The translations under genes and the position numbers were made by a program. Shown here piece after piece: positions 46,920 to 58,150 of a DNA stretch of 64,000 nucleotides (position 1 is the first letter of the stretch; every line of letters begins with the position of its first letter). The notes beneath the pieces are model-generated. The model did not search any database. It was not told the DNA's origin and saw only the letters and a program-made list of their open reading frames with translations. Source of the DNA: Volvox africanus (taxonomy: Eukaryota > Chlorophyta > Chlorophyceae > Chlamydomonadales > Volvocaceae); assembly GCA_030268105.1 (NCBI GenBank), contig BSDZ01000125.1:62001-126000 (forward strand), written 5' to 3'.

Positions 46920-47129
46920 AGCGATCCATACTAGCAACAATCCCGCTGTTGTAGCTGTACTCGGCGGTAAGCTATCGACCCGCGTTCGTACTGTTTGTAG
47001 TGCTATACACACAAGTATATGTGCCGACTCCAGAACGAACTATTCGGACTTCTATACTATCAGATAATATGTAACTCTACTTTCTCGTAATTACGTCAGG
47101 CTTCCTTATGTCTGATAGTCTACGTCTCA
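46920..47129 (+). repeat. Copia 5' LTR, 5'-truncated
   Basis: Matches the 3' LTR from AGCGATCCATACTAG to CTACGTCTCA; the first 29 bases are missing, so no target duplication can be read on this side. Confidence 0.88.
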
Positions 47130-47132
47130 ATA

Positions 47133-47145
47133 GGTTATGAGCCCC
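47133..47145 (+). promoter_or_regulatory. Copia primer-binding site
   Basis: GGTTATGAGCCCC, three bases inside the LTR. It is identical to the primer site of the TRIM at 24752-24764 and complementary to a CAT-anticodon stem-loop. Confidence 0.7.
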
Positions 47146-47232
47146 GGTCAACGTTGACCGCGGAGCCTGACATCTTTTGCCCATTCTAGTGTTGATCTTC
47201 ACGTTTATAGGTCTTCACAATTGGAAAGGATA

Positions 47233-47680
47233 GGCTGGACGAGCCACTGGACCTACACAACTACTCAACTTGGAAACTACGATTCCAATTGTTGTGCGCG
47301 GAGCTTGGATACAGTCGCGCCCTGCTACAAGCACCAATTGCAGAGGCGGATGTCATCATCTCCGACAAGGTCAAGAGTGTGATGGCCAAGAACGTAAAGA
47401 ACCATCACCTCCAAACAATTGTTCGGGCGGCAAATGCAAATGCAAATGCGAAGGCCGCCTGGGACGCTTTGGCGGCTACGTTCGCATCAACCTGCAACAC
47501 GAGAAAGGTAGCACTACGACAGGAGCTAAGTGATTTTAAAATGGCTAATGGAGAGGAGCTGCCAATTTTTATCAGCCGCACGTGTGACAGCTACAGTCGG
47601 ACTTGCTGGATGTGGGACACGCAGTCGCAGACACGGAGCTCTCTACAATTGTCATCAAAGGACTTCCGAGCAACATGTGG
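47233..47680 (+). pseudogene. gag: Copia Gag N-terminal region with two frameshifts
   Basis: The frame through RLDEPLDLHNYSTWKLRFQL and CAELGYSRALLQAPIAEADV to SDFKMANGEELPIFISR is a normal copia Gag start. It must shift near 47575 into a second frame (QLQSDLLDVGHAVADTELST, IVIKGLPSNM) and shift again near 47680 into the main polyprotein frame (VVTTALTMREGELDFSQVVA). Both shifts have the same sign, as from two single-base losses. The first part of the long open frame (47530 to about 47678) is thus out-of-frame translation. This copy cannot make a full Gag-Pol without correction. Confidence 0.8.
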
Positions 47681-50600
47681 TAACAACAGCCCTGACAATG
47701 CGCGAAGGAGAGCTGGACTTCTCGCAAGTGGTCGCGCGACTCATGGTGTATGTGATACCGGACGATGACAACAGGGAGTCATCATCCGCATACATCACAC
47801 ACCGAAGTGGTGGCAACGCAAGCTCTACAGGCCGTAATCAACAAAGTAAGCAGAGGAGCAAGTCAAACGCTATCTGTCATTACTGCGGCAAGCAAGGGCA
47901 TTTTATCGGAGTATGCAAGAAGCACCTGGCAGACCAACAACAAAATTATGGACGCGGCGGGGGCAACCTTCAGCGCAGGGAGCCCACAAAAATGGCGTAT
48001 GCAGTTGGAAACCAGTCGCGGTCGAACGCCTGGCACCTGGACTCAGCGTCAGAATGGCATATCACCTACGACGCGACAGAGCTGGAGGACGTGAGAGCTG
48101 TGCAGCCAGAAGAAATGTTCACGGTGGTTGGCTACGATGGCTCCAGGTATAAGCCGACCCACGTGGGCCGTTACACCATGTGGAGTAACACCGTCAAGGG
48201 GCTGCAAATTGAGCTCAAGAACATCTATGTGGTGCCCAAGGCGACAGTGAAGTTGATCTCAGCAGGGATCTTTGATGAGCGTGGCGCCACCATTCAGCTG
48301 GGCCACAACAAAGCACTCGTGCAAGCAAAGGGGAGGACGATCCTACGCGCAGACAAAGTGGGACGCCTCAATGTTGTTCGCCATCACACAGCAGGGCGTT
48401 TAGCCAAGAAAGGCCGCTCATGCGCGGCGGTCGGGTCAGAAGGCTCGAAGGCAGCGGTGTGGCATCGGCGCTTGGGGCATCTGGGCTACAAGAGCCTGGA
48501 ACGTATGTGCCGGGAACACATGGTAACCGGCATGGATTTGGATCACACAAGTCTGGAAGCAGCCAGGTCGCGGATCTGCGAGCCCTGCATTTATGCAAAG
48601 CAAACACGTGGACCATTCCCGTCCACTGGACACAAGGCGGCGAAACCTCTGGGCCTGATACACCTGGACGTCTGTGGACCTATGCCTGAGACTTCGATAG
48701 GTGGATCCCGGTACGTTACTACATTGCTGGACGACTGCACGGGATTTTCTACTGTTGCGTTCACGGAGACCAAGGACGCAGTTCGAAAGAAGGTCAAGAC
48801 AATGATCGAGGCGCTGGAGAATATGACTGGCCGTCGCGTGAAGGAGGCACGCACGGATCGTGGGACCAAGTTCCTTAACTCAGCCATGAGCGCCTACTTC
48901 GGCGAAAAAGGGATTATCCATGGTACGACCGTTGGGTATTCGCCGGAGCAGAATGGGGCGGCGGAGCGCCTCAATAAGACCCTATTGGAGAAGATCCGGG
49001 CAATGCTGGTGGAGTCAGGACTACCGCAGAAGCTCTGGGCAGAAGCCATGGCTACGGCAAATCTTTTGCGCAACGTTTCACCGGTCGTGGGGGCATCAGT
49101 AACGCCCCATGAGGCGTTCATGGGGGTAAAGCCGGACATAAGCCATCTGAGAGTTTTCGGCAGTACCACATATGCACACGTGCCGAAGGAGAAGCGGAAC
49201 AAACTGCAACCCGTGAGTAAAAAAGGAGTGCTGGTTGGATACGAGCAAGGGAGGCAGTACCGCATCTTGATCAACAATCTCATCAGCACCTACTCGACAG
49301 TCAAGTTCGACGAGTCAACAGTTGGAGATCGCTATGAGGATTCCGACGAGGAGGATGTCGAGGAGTCTGGCGGCGTTCCGTCGCCAGGGGGCGGCGGAGA
49401 TACGCCGATCAATACCGACATGGACCAGGGAGCTGCTGAAGTGAACCATGGTGCATCCACCAGCAGCGGCCAGACAGCGGCGCCACAGAGGCACGCAGGC
49501 ATACCAGCAGCACAGTTTCCCAGGACGCAAAATACAGCGCAGTCCCGCGGAGGCAATGGTGGAGACGCTATGACAGGCGAAGGGCCGGTGCAGCAGCAAA
49601 ACCACAACAATGACGGTGCAGACGTTAATATGCAGGAACGTCGCTATCCACTACGTGAGCGAAAGCGACTGATTGAATGGAGGCATGAGCCCAACGGAAG
49701 GGTTACGTTCGGGCGGATCAATGCTGCAATCGAGGAAGAAGTACCAGAGCCAGCTTCATACCAGGAGGCCACTGACGGCCCATATGCTGAGGAATGTAGA
49801 AGTGCCATGGATGAGGAAATCTCAGCACAGCTCACAAATGGGACCTGGGAGCTAGCAAAACCACCGCCAGGTGCGCGGATTCTGCCTTGTCGGTGGGTGT
49901 ATAAGGTCAAACGTGCAGAGGATGGCGAGATCGAGCGCTACAAGGCACGTTTGGTGGCGAAGGGCTACGAGCAGCGGGCGGGGATTGATTATGGGGAGCT
50001 CTTTGCTCCAACCTCGCGTTTTGCTTCACTTCGTATGCTCCTGGCGGTGGCTGCGGCTAAAGCAATGCCGATCCATCAGCTAGACGTTTCAACAGCTTTC
50101 CTGAACGGGGAGCTAGAGGAGGAGCTCTGGATGCAGCAGCCGCCTGGTTACGAGTCAGCAGATCCAGAGCAGGCGTGCAGGCTTCTACGCTCAATCTACG
50201 GGCTGAAACAGGCCCCATGCTGCTGGTATATGAAGCTAGCGGCGGAGCTGGACAAGCTGAGGTTCAAACCGTCAGTAGCGGACCCAGCACTGTTCATCAA
50301 AAAGGATGAGAAGGAGATCGTCTACCTGCTGGTGCACGTGGACGACATCATCATCACCTCAGAAGACGAGGCAATGATCAGGAGAGTGAAAACAGAAATC
50401 GGACAAGCCTTCAAGATTCGAGATCTTGGAGAGGCAAAAGTTTTCCTGGGCATGGAGATCAGCCGGGGAGTGCACGGGGAGGTAAAACTATCGCAGCGAC
50501 GCTACATTGAGGAGCTGCTGCAGCGACATCAACTCGTCAATGCAAAGCCTCGAAAGACCCCACTACCTCCTGGTACTAGAGCCCTGCCAGCAGAAGACAA

Positions 50601-51285
50601 CAACAAGGAGCTCGTAGACAACACCAAGTACAGGGCGCTTGTCGGCGAATTGAACTACCTGGTGACGAGCACAAGACCGGATATCGCGCAGGCAATGAGC
50701 GTTCTGGCGCGCTTCATGGGCAACCCATCTAAGGTTCACATGGGCTTGGCTTTGGGGGTGCTGCGATACCTGGCGGGTACCAAGGAGCTCGGATTATGCT
50801 ATGACGGAGATGGCGATCTCACCATGGTGGGCTACAGTGATTCTGACTGGGCTGGAGATCCAGCCACTCGGAGGTCCACAACTGGCTACGTATTCTTGCT
50901 AAACGGCGCAGCTATCAGCTGGAACAGCCAATTGCAGCGCACGTCGGCAGCTTCAACAGTGGAGGCAGAGTACCAGGCCACGGCAGCTGCAGTGCGGGAG
51001 GCACTTTGGCTTCGCAAGCTGACCAGAGACTTGGGTCTGAGGACACAGCCTATTCAGATTCGAACGGATTCTGAGGGATCGATGAGCCTTGGGAATAACC
51101 CGATAATGTCGGTTCGTTCTAAGCACATCGACGTGCAACATCATCTAGAGCGAGAACGAGTCCTGCGGAAGGAAGTTGCCTTATCGCACTGTTCGACAGA
51201 GGATATGGTAGCAGATGTGCTAACCAAGGCACTTGGAGAGAAAAAGTTTAAGAAGTGCATTACGGCGATGGGGTTGGCCGAGTAA
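47530..51285 (+). CDS. pol: Copia polyprotein (Gag C-terminus, PR, IN, RT, RNase H)
   Basis: 1251 codons open to TAA; the true protein begins upstream and its first frame is shifted (see 47233-47680). Domains run in copia order. The zinc knuckle CHYCGKQGHFIGVC is at residues 116-129 and protease DSAS at 171. Integrase has its HHCC zinc site (WHRRLGHLGYKS...CEPC), then DVCGPM, TDRGTKF and EQNGAAERLNKT. RT has RYKARLVAKGYEQRAGIDY, LDVSTAFLNGEL and LVHVDDIIIT. RNase H has YSDSDWAGD...STTGYVF and VEAEYQA. Integrase before RT identifies Ty1/copia. All catalytic residues are present downstream of Gag. Confidence 0.93.
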   Translation: MILKWLMERSCQFLSAARVTATVGLAGCGTRSRRHGALYNCHQRTSEQHVVTTALTMREGELDFSQVVARLMVYVIPDDDNRESSSAYITHRSGGNASSTGRNQQSKQRSKSNAICHYCGKQGHFIGVCKKHLADQQQNYGRGGGNLQRREPTKMAYAVGNQSRSNAWHLDSASEWHITYDATELEDVRAVQPEEMFTVVGYDGSRYKPTHVGRYTMWSNTVKGLQIELKNIYVVPKATVKLISAGIFDERGATIQLGHNKALVQAKGRTILRADKVGRLNVVRHHTAGRLAKKGRSCAAVGSEGSKAAVWHRRLGHLGYKSLERMCREHMVTGMDLDHTSLEAARSRICEPCIYAKQTRGPFPSTGHKAAKPLGLIHLDVCGPMPETSIGGSRYVTTLLDDCTGFSTVAFTETKDAVRKKVKTMIEALENMTGRRVKEARTDRGTKFLNSAMSAYFGEKGIIHGTTVGYSPEQNGAAERLNKTLLEKIRAMLVESGLPQKLWAEAMATANLLRNVSPVVGASVTPHEAFMGVKPDISHLRVFGSTTYAHVPKEKRNKLQPVSKKGVLVGYEQGRQYRILINNLISTYSTVKFDESTVGDRYEDSDEEDVEESGGVPSPGGGGDTPINTDMDQGAAEVNHGASTSSGQTAAPQRHAGIPAAQFPRTQNTAQSRGGNGGDAMTGEGPVQQQNHNNDGADVNMQERRYPLRERKRLIEWRHEPNGRVTFGRINAAIEEEVPEPASYQEATDGPYAEECRSAMDEEISAQLTNGTWELAKPPPGARILPCRWVYKVKRAEDGEIERYKARLVAKGYEQRAGIDYGELFAPTSRFASLRMLLAVAAAKAMPIHQLDVSTAFLNGELEEELWMQQPPGYESADPEQACRLLRSIYGLKQAPCCWYMKLAAELDKLRFKPSVADPALFIKKDEKEIVYLLVHVDDIIITSEDEAMIRRVKTEIGQAFKIRDLGEAKVFLGMEISRGVHGEVKLSQRRYIEELLQRHQLVNAKPRKTPLPPGTRALPAEDNNKELVDNTKYRALVGELNYLVTSTRPDIAQAMSVLARFMGNPSKVHMGLALGVLRYLAGTKELGLCYDGDGDLTMVGYSDSDWAGDPATRRSTTGYVFLLNGAAISWNSQLQRTSAASTVEAEYQATAAAVREALWLRKLTRDLGLRTQPIQIRTDSEGSMSLGNNPIMSVRSKHIDVQHHLERERVLRKEVALSHCSTEDMVADVLTKALGEKKFKKCITAMGLAE

Positions 51286-51504
51286 GCTTTCTAAGTTTGT
51301 TTGGGGCGAACTCGTTTGGCTTTAGCTTTTCGGTTTCAAGAAGAATCCCTGGTTGGAATTATCTTCTTTCACTTGTTGCTAGGCATGTCTCGAGGGGGCG
51401 TGTTATAAAATGGTATATCAGTTGGATATAGCGATCCATACTAGCAACAATCCCGCTGTTGTAGCTGTACTCGGCGGTAAGCTATCGTTCGTACTGTTTG
51501 TAGT

Positions 51505-52327
51505 TGTTGTACCTCTCGTTCGCGTTTGCTCATGAGTATCTGCACGTCTGGAGACTATCGACACCAATGCGCGAGCACTTGCAAGTACAGCAAGGCAAGC
51601 GAGAGCAAACAGAGACAGCGGAAGACTTCAAGACGAAGAGAGATATAACTTACAGTCTTACGGGTCAGAATGATGCAATGGACGAAATCGCCGTCAGCGC
51701 CGGAAGCAAGCAATCATCACGCGGCGGTGATTAGCGAAGTTCAGGCTTAGCTCGGGCTAAGTAGAATAGTGTATAGAAATAGTGATATAGAACACACGAG
51801 TGTTCTCCGGTATCGAATATCTTATTTAGCTTAGCCGTCCTCGCATCTGTTATACTCGCAGCATCGCAATGCCGTACGATTCACATCAGGAGGCCGATCC
51901 TAGATGTGACAACCCTACTGCGTCTAGGCGATGTCTACGTATAACAACGTATAAGCCTTTCCGGCATTCGCATGATGCAAGGGTCCGGATAACAATATCT
52001 GGTTGCAGGGCATGCATCGCGACGAGTGCGGCGCTCTCAACGTGTGCTTTAATGAAGTAATATTATATCAGATAATATTACTTATCGTTTGTAGCACGAG
52101 CATAATGCGCACTTCAATGCTTCGGTTATTCATGCATGCTAGGCGGATTTGCCATGATGCGATGTCGCGATGGATAATGACAACATGCCAGATGCATATA
52201 TAAATGTATGCGAATACATTTATATCATGCAGATTCATTCATATGTAATGCGTTCATCACAAAAGCACTTCGACTCATAGGATCGCGTCGACCTACGCGT
52301 CGACGGGAAATGAACCGTAGCACAACA
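51505..52327 (-). repeat. Gypsy-2 LTR (3' in element orientation)
   Basis: 823 bp, TGTTGTACC...CACAACA, next to the polypurine tract. Confidence 0.95.
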
Positions 52328-52386
52328 ATTATCCCCCCTCCCGTATGCAGCGTCCTCGCTGCATCATACAGTATCGACTGCAGGGG

Positions 52387-55300
52387 TCATTGGGTTTGCG
52401 TGGCACGTTTGCGGGCTTCTTCGAGCAGGGGTTTCATGTCCTGTGAGAAGTTGCGTGCCGGTTCCCATGAGTTGTGCTCGTCGGTATACCCTGTCCACTT
52501 AACCAAGTACTCGTGTACTGTCCGCTTACGTCGGTGTCGGCCCACACGACGCGCGCGATAATCTAACACCCGCTCCACATCGTAAAACTTCTGTTTACCA
52601 GCGATCCAGGTCTCGGGAACTGGTTCGATCGCTGCGGGGGCGTTAGCAGGCTCAGGGACGGGTTCCGTACCACGATACGGACGAACAAGCGATACGTGAA
52701 ACGTGGGGTGAATGGTCATATCAGCGGGCAATGCAAGCTCCACAGCCACATTCCCAACCATGCGCACGACAGGATACGGACCAATCCAGCGGGGTAAGAG
52801 TTTTCGGGATCCGTCGGCCAAGGAACGCAAGTTCTTGGTGCTTAGCAACACGAGTTGCCCCTCCGAAAACGTCACATCCTGCTTGGATTTGTTGTAGTAT
52901 TCCGTCGTTCGTTGCTGCGCCGCGTCCAAACACGACTTCGCGTCTGTGATTCGGGACATAAAAGACTTGGCAAAAAGTTTAGCAGCAGGCACGTTCACTT
53001 CCAACTCACGCCACACGGGTAGCGCGGGATGAAATCCGTAGTTAAGAAAGAACGGACTTTTGCCTGTAGAGCGGTTAACAGCGTTGTTAAGCGCGAATTC
53101 TGCCGCAGTCAAATATGTATCCCAAACAAGTGGTGTGCGACCAGCATAATTGCGCAACATATCACCCAACGTGCGGTTTGTGCGTTCGGTTTGACCATCA
53201 GTCTGCGGATGATACGCTGTGCTCAGGTTGACGCGCATGCCAACTAGTTTGCAGAGCGCTTCCCAAAACTTAGACGTGAACTGTCCACCGCGGTCCGAGA
53301 TCACATTTTTGGGAACCCCGTGTAACCGAACCACATTATCGAAAAACAAACGTGCGGTTTGCTCAGCCGTGCAGGATGATGTGCATGGTGCTAGGTGGAC
53401 CATCTTAGTCAGACGATCGACCATTACGAACACCGCATCGTATCCCCCCTCAGTTTTGGGCAGCGCGACTACGAAGTCCATGGAAACACTTTCCCAAGGC
53501 GCATCCGGGACAGGCAACGGTTGCAACAACCCATGGCCCTTACCGGACAAAGCCTTATTGCGCTGGCACAGACTGCATGTCTGGACGAAGTTCGCCGCAT
53601 CCTTAGCCAAACGAGGCCACCAAAAGGAACGTTGCACCAAGTCGATCAATCGCTTGCTACCAGGGTGTCCTGCTAACGGGTCCTCGTGGAACCGCGCAAG
53701 GATGTCGTAGCGTAGCGCGTCGTCGTTCGGAACGACGATTTGCGTAGCTGCACCCTCCGTCCGTAGCCAAAGGCCATTCTGCTTGCGAAGATTTTCTACA
53801 TTAGCCGGGTCCGCGAACCAGGCGTCTGCGTTGTAGGCAACCTTCAACCGCTCCGCGAGGTCCGTCGCGATCGGAACCTCCTCGCTACGCGGCCGCACGA
53901 CGGGCGCTGCCAAAATTGCAGCGTGTAGCGACGGATGTCGACTGAGAGCATCGGCAATATTCAATTTACCAGAAATATACTCCCAGGTGCAGTTGAACCT
54001 AGCTAGATATTCCATCCACCTAGCTTGACGGCGGTTCAACGTCGGAACGCTTTGCAAAAACGTTAGGGGCTTGTGGTCAGTCTTTAAAGTAAACGGGCGT
54101 CCCTCGAGGTAACAGCGCCATTCCTTTAAAGCATGCAGCACGGCCAGAAGCTCCTGTTCCCCGGTGGTGTAGCGAATCTCCGCACCAGAAAACTTCTTAC
54201 TCGTGAAGGCGATCGGTCGCCCTTCCTGTAACAATACAGCGCCGCTTCCAAATATTGAGGCATCAGACACTACCTCAACACGAAATGGCAACGAGTAATC
54301 GGGGAATGCAAGGGTGACATCTTCGGCAACGATCCGTTTGAGCTCTTCGAATGCCCGCTGGCATTGCGACGTCCACGACTCGAGCGAAACGAAAACGCCT
54401 TTGCGAGTTAAGTTAGTAAGCGGGGCCGCAATGATGGAATATTTTTCAATGAACTTCCGGAAATAATTGGTCAAGCCAAGGAACTTACGCAGCTCCGTGA
54501 GGTTCTGAGGCGCGGGCCAATCGCGAACCACGGCGACCTTCCGCGGGTCCATCTTCACACCGGTGGCCGACACAATGTGGCCCAAATATTCCACCTGAGG
54601 CTGCGCCCAAAAGCATTTGGCGCGTTTAGCAAACAATTGCTCCCGCCTCATAACGTCGAGCACGAGCCGAAGATGCTCCAAGTGCTCCTCGCGCGTTTTA
54701 GAGTATACCAAGATGTCATCCAGGTAGCAAACAACGAACCTGTCGATAAACGGCCTAAACATTCGGTCCATAACCGCCTGAAACGTCGCAGGGGCATTAG
54801 TCAAACCAAACGATAGGACCGTATACTCAAAGTGACCGAAGGGCGTCCGAAAAGCGGTTTTCGGGATATCAGAGGCAGCGATGCGAATCTGATTGTAGCC
54901 CTGTTGTAAGTCAATTGAGGAAAAATAAGCCGAGCCCTTCAGCTTATCCAACAGGTCGTCGACGCGAGGCAAAGGGTAGCGATTTTTCACCGTATTCGCA
55001 TTTAACCCCCGGTAATCGATGCACATGCGCAAGGTCCCATCCTTCTTACCGACAAACAAAATCGGTGCAGAATACGGGGATGTGCTGGGGCGTATCATAC
55101 CCTTTGCGAGCAAATCCGTCACCTGGCGCTTCACCTCGTCCAGTTCCAATGGACTCAACCTGTACATTGGCCGGGCCGTAGGCTGCGCTCCAGGCATGAG
55201 AGGGATTGTGTGATCAACAGGACGCATAGGTGGTAGGCCAGGGATATCTTTAAAGACGTCCTCATACTGCGACAGTAGGGCCTCAACCTCAGGATCCACA

Positions 55301-56448
55301 GAAATCTGCGCGGTGGTGACACAACAGCTCACCCGCGGCCTTAAAAGCAGTCCGTGGGCACCCTTCCGTAACAAACGGACGGCCTCCTTACGCCCGACTA
55401 GCTCTGGTTCGATTCGCGCGGCCATTGCGGTCACAGCGAAATTAACCATAGGCACCGCCTCAGTTTCGCCCTCCTTTGGTGTGACATATTCGAACGACAG
55501 GAAAGGTACCTTAATCGACAGAGTACCCTTGCACATATGCAGGGTTGCGGTCTCCATGTCGATGCGCGCGCGGTACTGTCGTAATGTCGACGACCCCATT
55601 ATGTACGGTGCAGTCTCTGCTAAGCCCTGCAGCACGTACGGCCGGGTCACAACACGCAAAGGGCCTAACGATAGGCTAAGGGTAATCCTGCCCACGATGG
55701 GATGCTTACCCCCGTCAGCAAGGGTAACCTGTGGACAATCAGACGACTCTGGGGACAACCCCAGCGCATTCACCTCTGCAACAGAGATGAAGTCGTCGCT
55801 GGCACCGGTGTCAACAAGTGCCTTCAGAGTACGGCCATTCAAACCGATCTGAACCACAGGGACACGGTTATCTACGAGCGAATGCCCAGCAGACAACGTC
55901 AGTGCACTTAAGGCGGGTCCGTAACCAACGGCACCCCCATCAGGAGCTTCGTACCAAACGTCAACCGAGTAGGATAGGTGTGGCCACGGAGCCAGTGTAC
56001 CCTCCCGATCCACACCATTAAACAAAACGGTGCCCGGCTCGAACCGGTGGACATGCCGCATACCCCTTAACGATGCCTCTGCCTTGCGCCGACAGAAAGC
56101 AGGGAGTAATACACATGCGGCAGTGCCTGGATATTGACGCCTACATCTCCTGTATATGGCCAACTGTTCCGACATCTCACGCAGAGACGAGGGGATGAAC
56201 AAAACCACGTGGTTAGACAGATCGATAGACGACAGGGGACGGCGAGGTGTAAACACATTACACAACGGATCGAAGCAGAGAAGTCCCGTGCGTCCGTCAA
56301 GCGTGATGCGTCGCGCAATGACTCGCTCGATGTGTCCAAGTACACAAGGCAACAATGCCTTAACGGCTGGCCGTAAGGATGACCACCGACCACGCGTTAG
56401 TTCAGAAATCCCGGGTGGTGCCCCCTCCACAGGAACCCGGGCAAGCCC
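52387..56448 (-). CDS. pol: Gypsy-2 Pol polyprotein
   Basis: The frame opens right after the gag TAG ([13 protein letters not shown]) and runs about 1353 residues to TGA. Counting from GTG at 56430, an unusual pre-protease region covers about 1-195, protease LVDTGASDD is near 205-213, RT YLDD is at 569-572, and RNase [12 protein letters not shown] is near 690. Integrase follows with its zinc site ([17 protein letters not shown]...CSLCQRNK), then [23 protein letters not shown] and [11 protein letters not shown]-terminal chromodomain ([12 protein letters not shown]...[19 protein letters not shown]) would target integration to marked chromatin. RT before integrase plus chromodomain defines the Ty3/Gypsy chromovirus class. 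No ATG is available near the start, consistent with readthrough. Confidence 0.95.
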   Translation of the reverse strand, partial: GLARVPVEGAPPGISELTRGRWSSLRPAVKALLPCVLGHIERVIARRITLDGRTGLLCFDPLCNVFTPRRPLSSIDLSNHVVLFIPSSLREMSEQLAIYRRCRRQYPGTAACVLLPAFCRRKAEASLRGMRHVHRFEPGTVLFNGVDREGTLAPWPHLSYSVDVWYEAPDGGAVGYGPALSALTLSAGHSLVDNRVPVVQIGLNGRTLKALVDTGASDDFISVAEVNALGLSPESSDCPQVTLADGGKHPIVGRITLSLSLGPLRVVTRPYVLQGLAETAPYIMGSSTLRQYRARIDMETATLHMCKGTLSIKVPFLSFEYVTPKEGETEAVPMVNFAVTAMAARIEPELVGRKEAVRLLRKGAHGLLLRPRVSCCVTTAQISVDPEVEALLSQYEDVFKDIPGLPPMRPVDHTIPLMPGAQPTARPMYRLSPLELDEVKRQVTDLLAKGMIRPSTSPYSAPILFVGKKDGTLRMCIDYRGLNANTVKNRYPLPRVDDLLDKLKGSAYFSSIDLQQGYNQIRIAASDIPKTAFRTPFGHFEYTVLSFGLTNAPATFQAVMDRMFRPFIDRFVVCYLDDILVYSKTREEHLEHLRLVLDVMRREQLFAKRAKCFWAQPQVEYLGHIVSATGVKMDPRKVAVVRDWPAPQNLTELRKFLGLTNYFRKFIEKYSIIAAPLTNLTRKGVFVSLESWTSQCQRAFEELKRIVAEDVTLAFPDYSLPFRVEVVSDASIFGSGAVLLQEGRPIAFTSKKFSGAEIRYTTGEQELLAVLHALKEWRCYLEGRPFTLKTDHKPLTFLQSVPTLNRRQARWMEYLARFNCTWEYISGKLNIADALSRHPSLHAAILAAPVVRPRSEEVPIATDLAERLKVAYNADAWFADPANVENLRKQNGLWLRTEGAATQIVVPNDDALRYDILARFHEDPLAGHPGSKRLIDLVQRSFWWPRLAKDAANFVQTCSLCQRNKALSGKGHGLLQPLPVPDAPWESVSMDFVVALPKTEGGYDAVFVMVDRLTKMVHLAPCTSSCTAEQTARLFFDNVVRLHGVPKNVISDRGGQFTSKFWEALCKLVGMRVNLSTAYHPQTDGQTERTNRTLGDMLRNYAGRTPLVWDTYLTAAEFALNNAVNRSTGKSPFFLNYGFHPALPVWRELEVNVPAAKLFAKSFMSRITDAKSCLDAAQQRTTEYYNKSKQDVTFSEGQLVLLSTKNLRSLADGSRKLLPRWIGPYPVVRMVGNVAVELALPADMTIHPTFHVSLVRPYRGTEPVPEPANAPAAIEPVPETWIAGKQKFYDVERVLDYRARRVGRHRRKRTVHEYLVKWTGYTDEHNSWEPARNFSQDMKPLLEEARKRATQTQ

Positions 56449-57684
56449 CTATTTCGGCTGAGGTACAAACGGCGGCATTAGAGGGCAATCCTTCGTAGAA
56501 TGGCTCTCCGCACACCGTAGACAAACGTTGGCCAATTTTCGACGCTCGAATTCGGAACGATTGCAATTCCATTTTGGCATAAATGTGTCGTCCGTACGAG
56601 TACGCTTTGCGTTGGGGTCGGAACGCTGTGCGGCTGCCGACGACGGCGCACCACCACGCTTCCTGTTCCTAGCTGGGTCCGAGCTCGGACCTGCTCCTCC
56701 TGTACCACGGACACCCGAGCTAGCGCCCCCGCGCGCCTTGCGCTGCCCGTTGCCGCGTCGCGTCGCGGCAGTAGGCGTGGGGCGGGTCGCGCCGAGGTCC
56801 TGGTCGAGAGCTACAGCTTCCCCAAGCGGATCCTGCACTTGCACGGCATTTGCACGAGGGGCAGACTTGACTTCTTCCTCGCCGGCAAGAAGTCGTATCT
56901 CCGCGCCCTTAGCAAAAGCGACCAACGCGTCATACGACTTGATCTGCGCTCCAACCAAGTCAGTGGCGCACCATTTAGCCAAAAGTTTCGTTAGGCCTCG
57001 CCTAAACCAAAAGACACGCTCAGATTCGGTGAGGTCAGCAATGGGAGTCACAAGTGCTTCAAAGCGTGACTGGTACGCAGGTACATTTTCATCCCGACGC
57101 ATGTGGTAGCTACCCGCTGCCAAAACGTTACGAGCTTCCACATCGCGTGCTTGAACCTCAGTAGCGAATCGTGCGAGCAAAGCGGCGACTAACTCGTCAA
57201 AAGTATAGCTGCCCCGGGCGTTGGTCCAATTGCGATACCAGTCCTTCGCTGAGCCCTCGAGGGTGTTACCAACGAAGAGACACCTGATACCGTCATTGTC
57301 GCCACCATGAACAGCTTGGAGGTACTTTTTAGCGTCACGCACGTACGCACGAGTTGCATCGGCTATGCTATGCCCTGGTGTCTTGTCGGTCAGCGAAATA
57401 TTGAGCCTAGGAACGGGAATCGACAATCTCATCACCTCAGGGATGTCATCATGCCCTCGAGCTTGAGGTAATGGCAGAACCCTTGGTCCAGCAGTGTTGT
57501 CCATATTCGTGTTCACTGCTGAATGCGGCACAATTAAGTGAGCAGGGGTCTGAAGGAAAAGGGGCTCTTGAGTGGCTCGCGCGCCAACAGTCTCAAGACC
57601 TCTATCCGGTGCTCTAGCAGCCACAACAAAATCGGGTTGGCTAGCTAGGCTAGTGTGCGGCGTATCGTCGTGTTCCGCGGACAT
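56449..57684 (-). CDS. gag: Gypsy-2 Gag
   Basis: 411 residues from MSAEHDDTPHTSLASQPDF. The capsid-like helices run about residues 80-230 (AYVRDAKKYLQAVHGGDNDG; GSAKDWYRNWTNARGSYTFD). A basic Ser/Gly/Arg/Thr linker and a zinc knuckle C-x2-C-x3-H-x4-C (CLRCAESHSTKDC) follow near residues 385-400. The stop is TAG in the context AAA-TAG-GGG, and translation in the same frame continues directly into Pol, so Pol is probably made by readthrough. About 90% identical to Gypsy-1 Gag. Confidence 0.95.
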   Translation of the reverse strand: MSAEHDDTPHTSLASQPDFVVAARAPDRGLETVGARATQEPLFLQTPAHLIVPHSAVNTNMDNTAGPRVLPLPQARGHDDIPEVMRLSIPVPRLNISLTDKTPGHSIADATRAYVRDAKKYLQAVHGGDNDGIRCLFVGNTLEGSAKDWYRNWTNARGSYTFDELVAALLARFATEVQARDVEARNVLAAGSYHMRRDENVPAYQSRFEALVTPIADLTESERVFWFRRGLTKLLAKWCATDLVGAQIKSYDALVAFAKGAEIRLLAGEEEVKSAPRANAVQVQDPLGEAVALDQDLGATRPTPTAATRRGNGQRKARGGASSGVRGTGGAGPSSDPARNRKRGGAPSSAAAQRSDPNAKRTRTDDTFMPKWNCNRSEFERRKLANVCLRCAESHSTKDCPLMPPFVPQPK

Positions 57685-58150
57685 GGAGCACGAAATGATA
57701 CCCTAGGTTTGCGTAATAGAAGCCGACTTCTATCGCAAAGGCAAGAGTACAAAGCGATTCGGTGAGCCTACCGACAGTACTCTTGAGAAGATTCAGCAAA
57801 CTCAGCAAGTAATTGCCCAGCTGAGTCCTGATCTCCGTAGTTTGGGCAATGAGAGTCGCCAACTGGTCCGGACGAAAGCCGGTCTCAGTTGCCGCGGCAA
57901 GCAATGCCGGTGCACTGAGATTACCTGCGACTCAGAGCGTACACTTACACAACAAGTGCAGCAATCTAAGCAAAAGCAATTAAACAATTACAAACCGGAA
58001 GCGGCGGCGTCCAAAACGGCGCGGCCTAAGTCTTCGGCAAAAGTATCTAGCGGTCCTCGTGGTTCGTCGCTGGAACTCGCCATAGAAAGAACCTACTTCC
58101 GATTAGACAAAGAGAGACAGTTAGGCAACGAACCTGTCTCGATACCAAAT

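Noticed and set aside
47530..47678. First ~50 residues of the long copia frame as true Gag
   Set aside because: Normal copia Gag sequence over this stretch is found in the other two frames; this part is out-of-frame translation.
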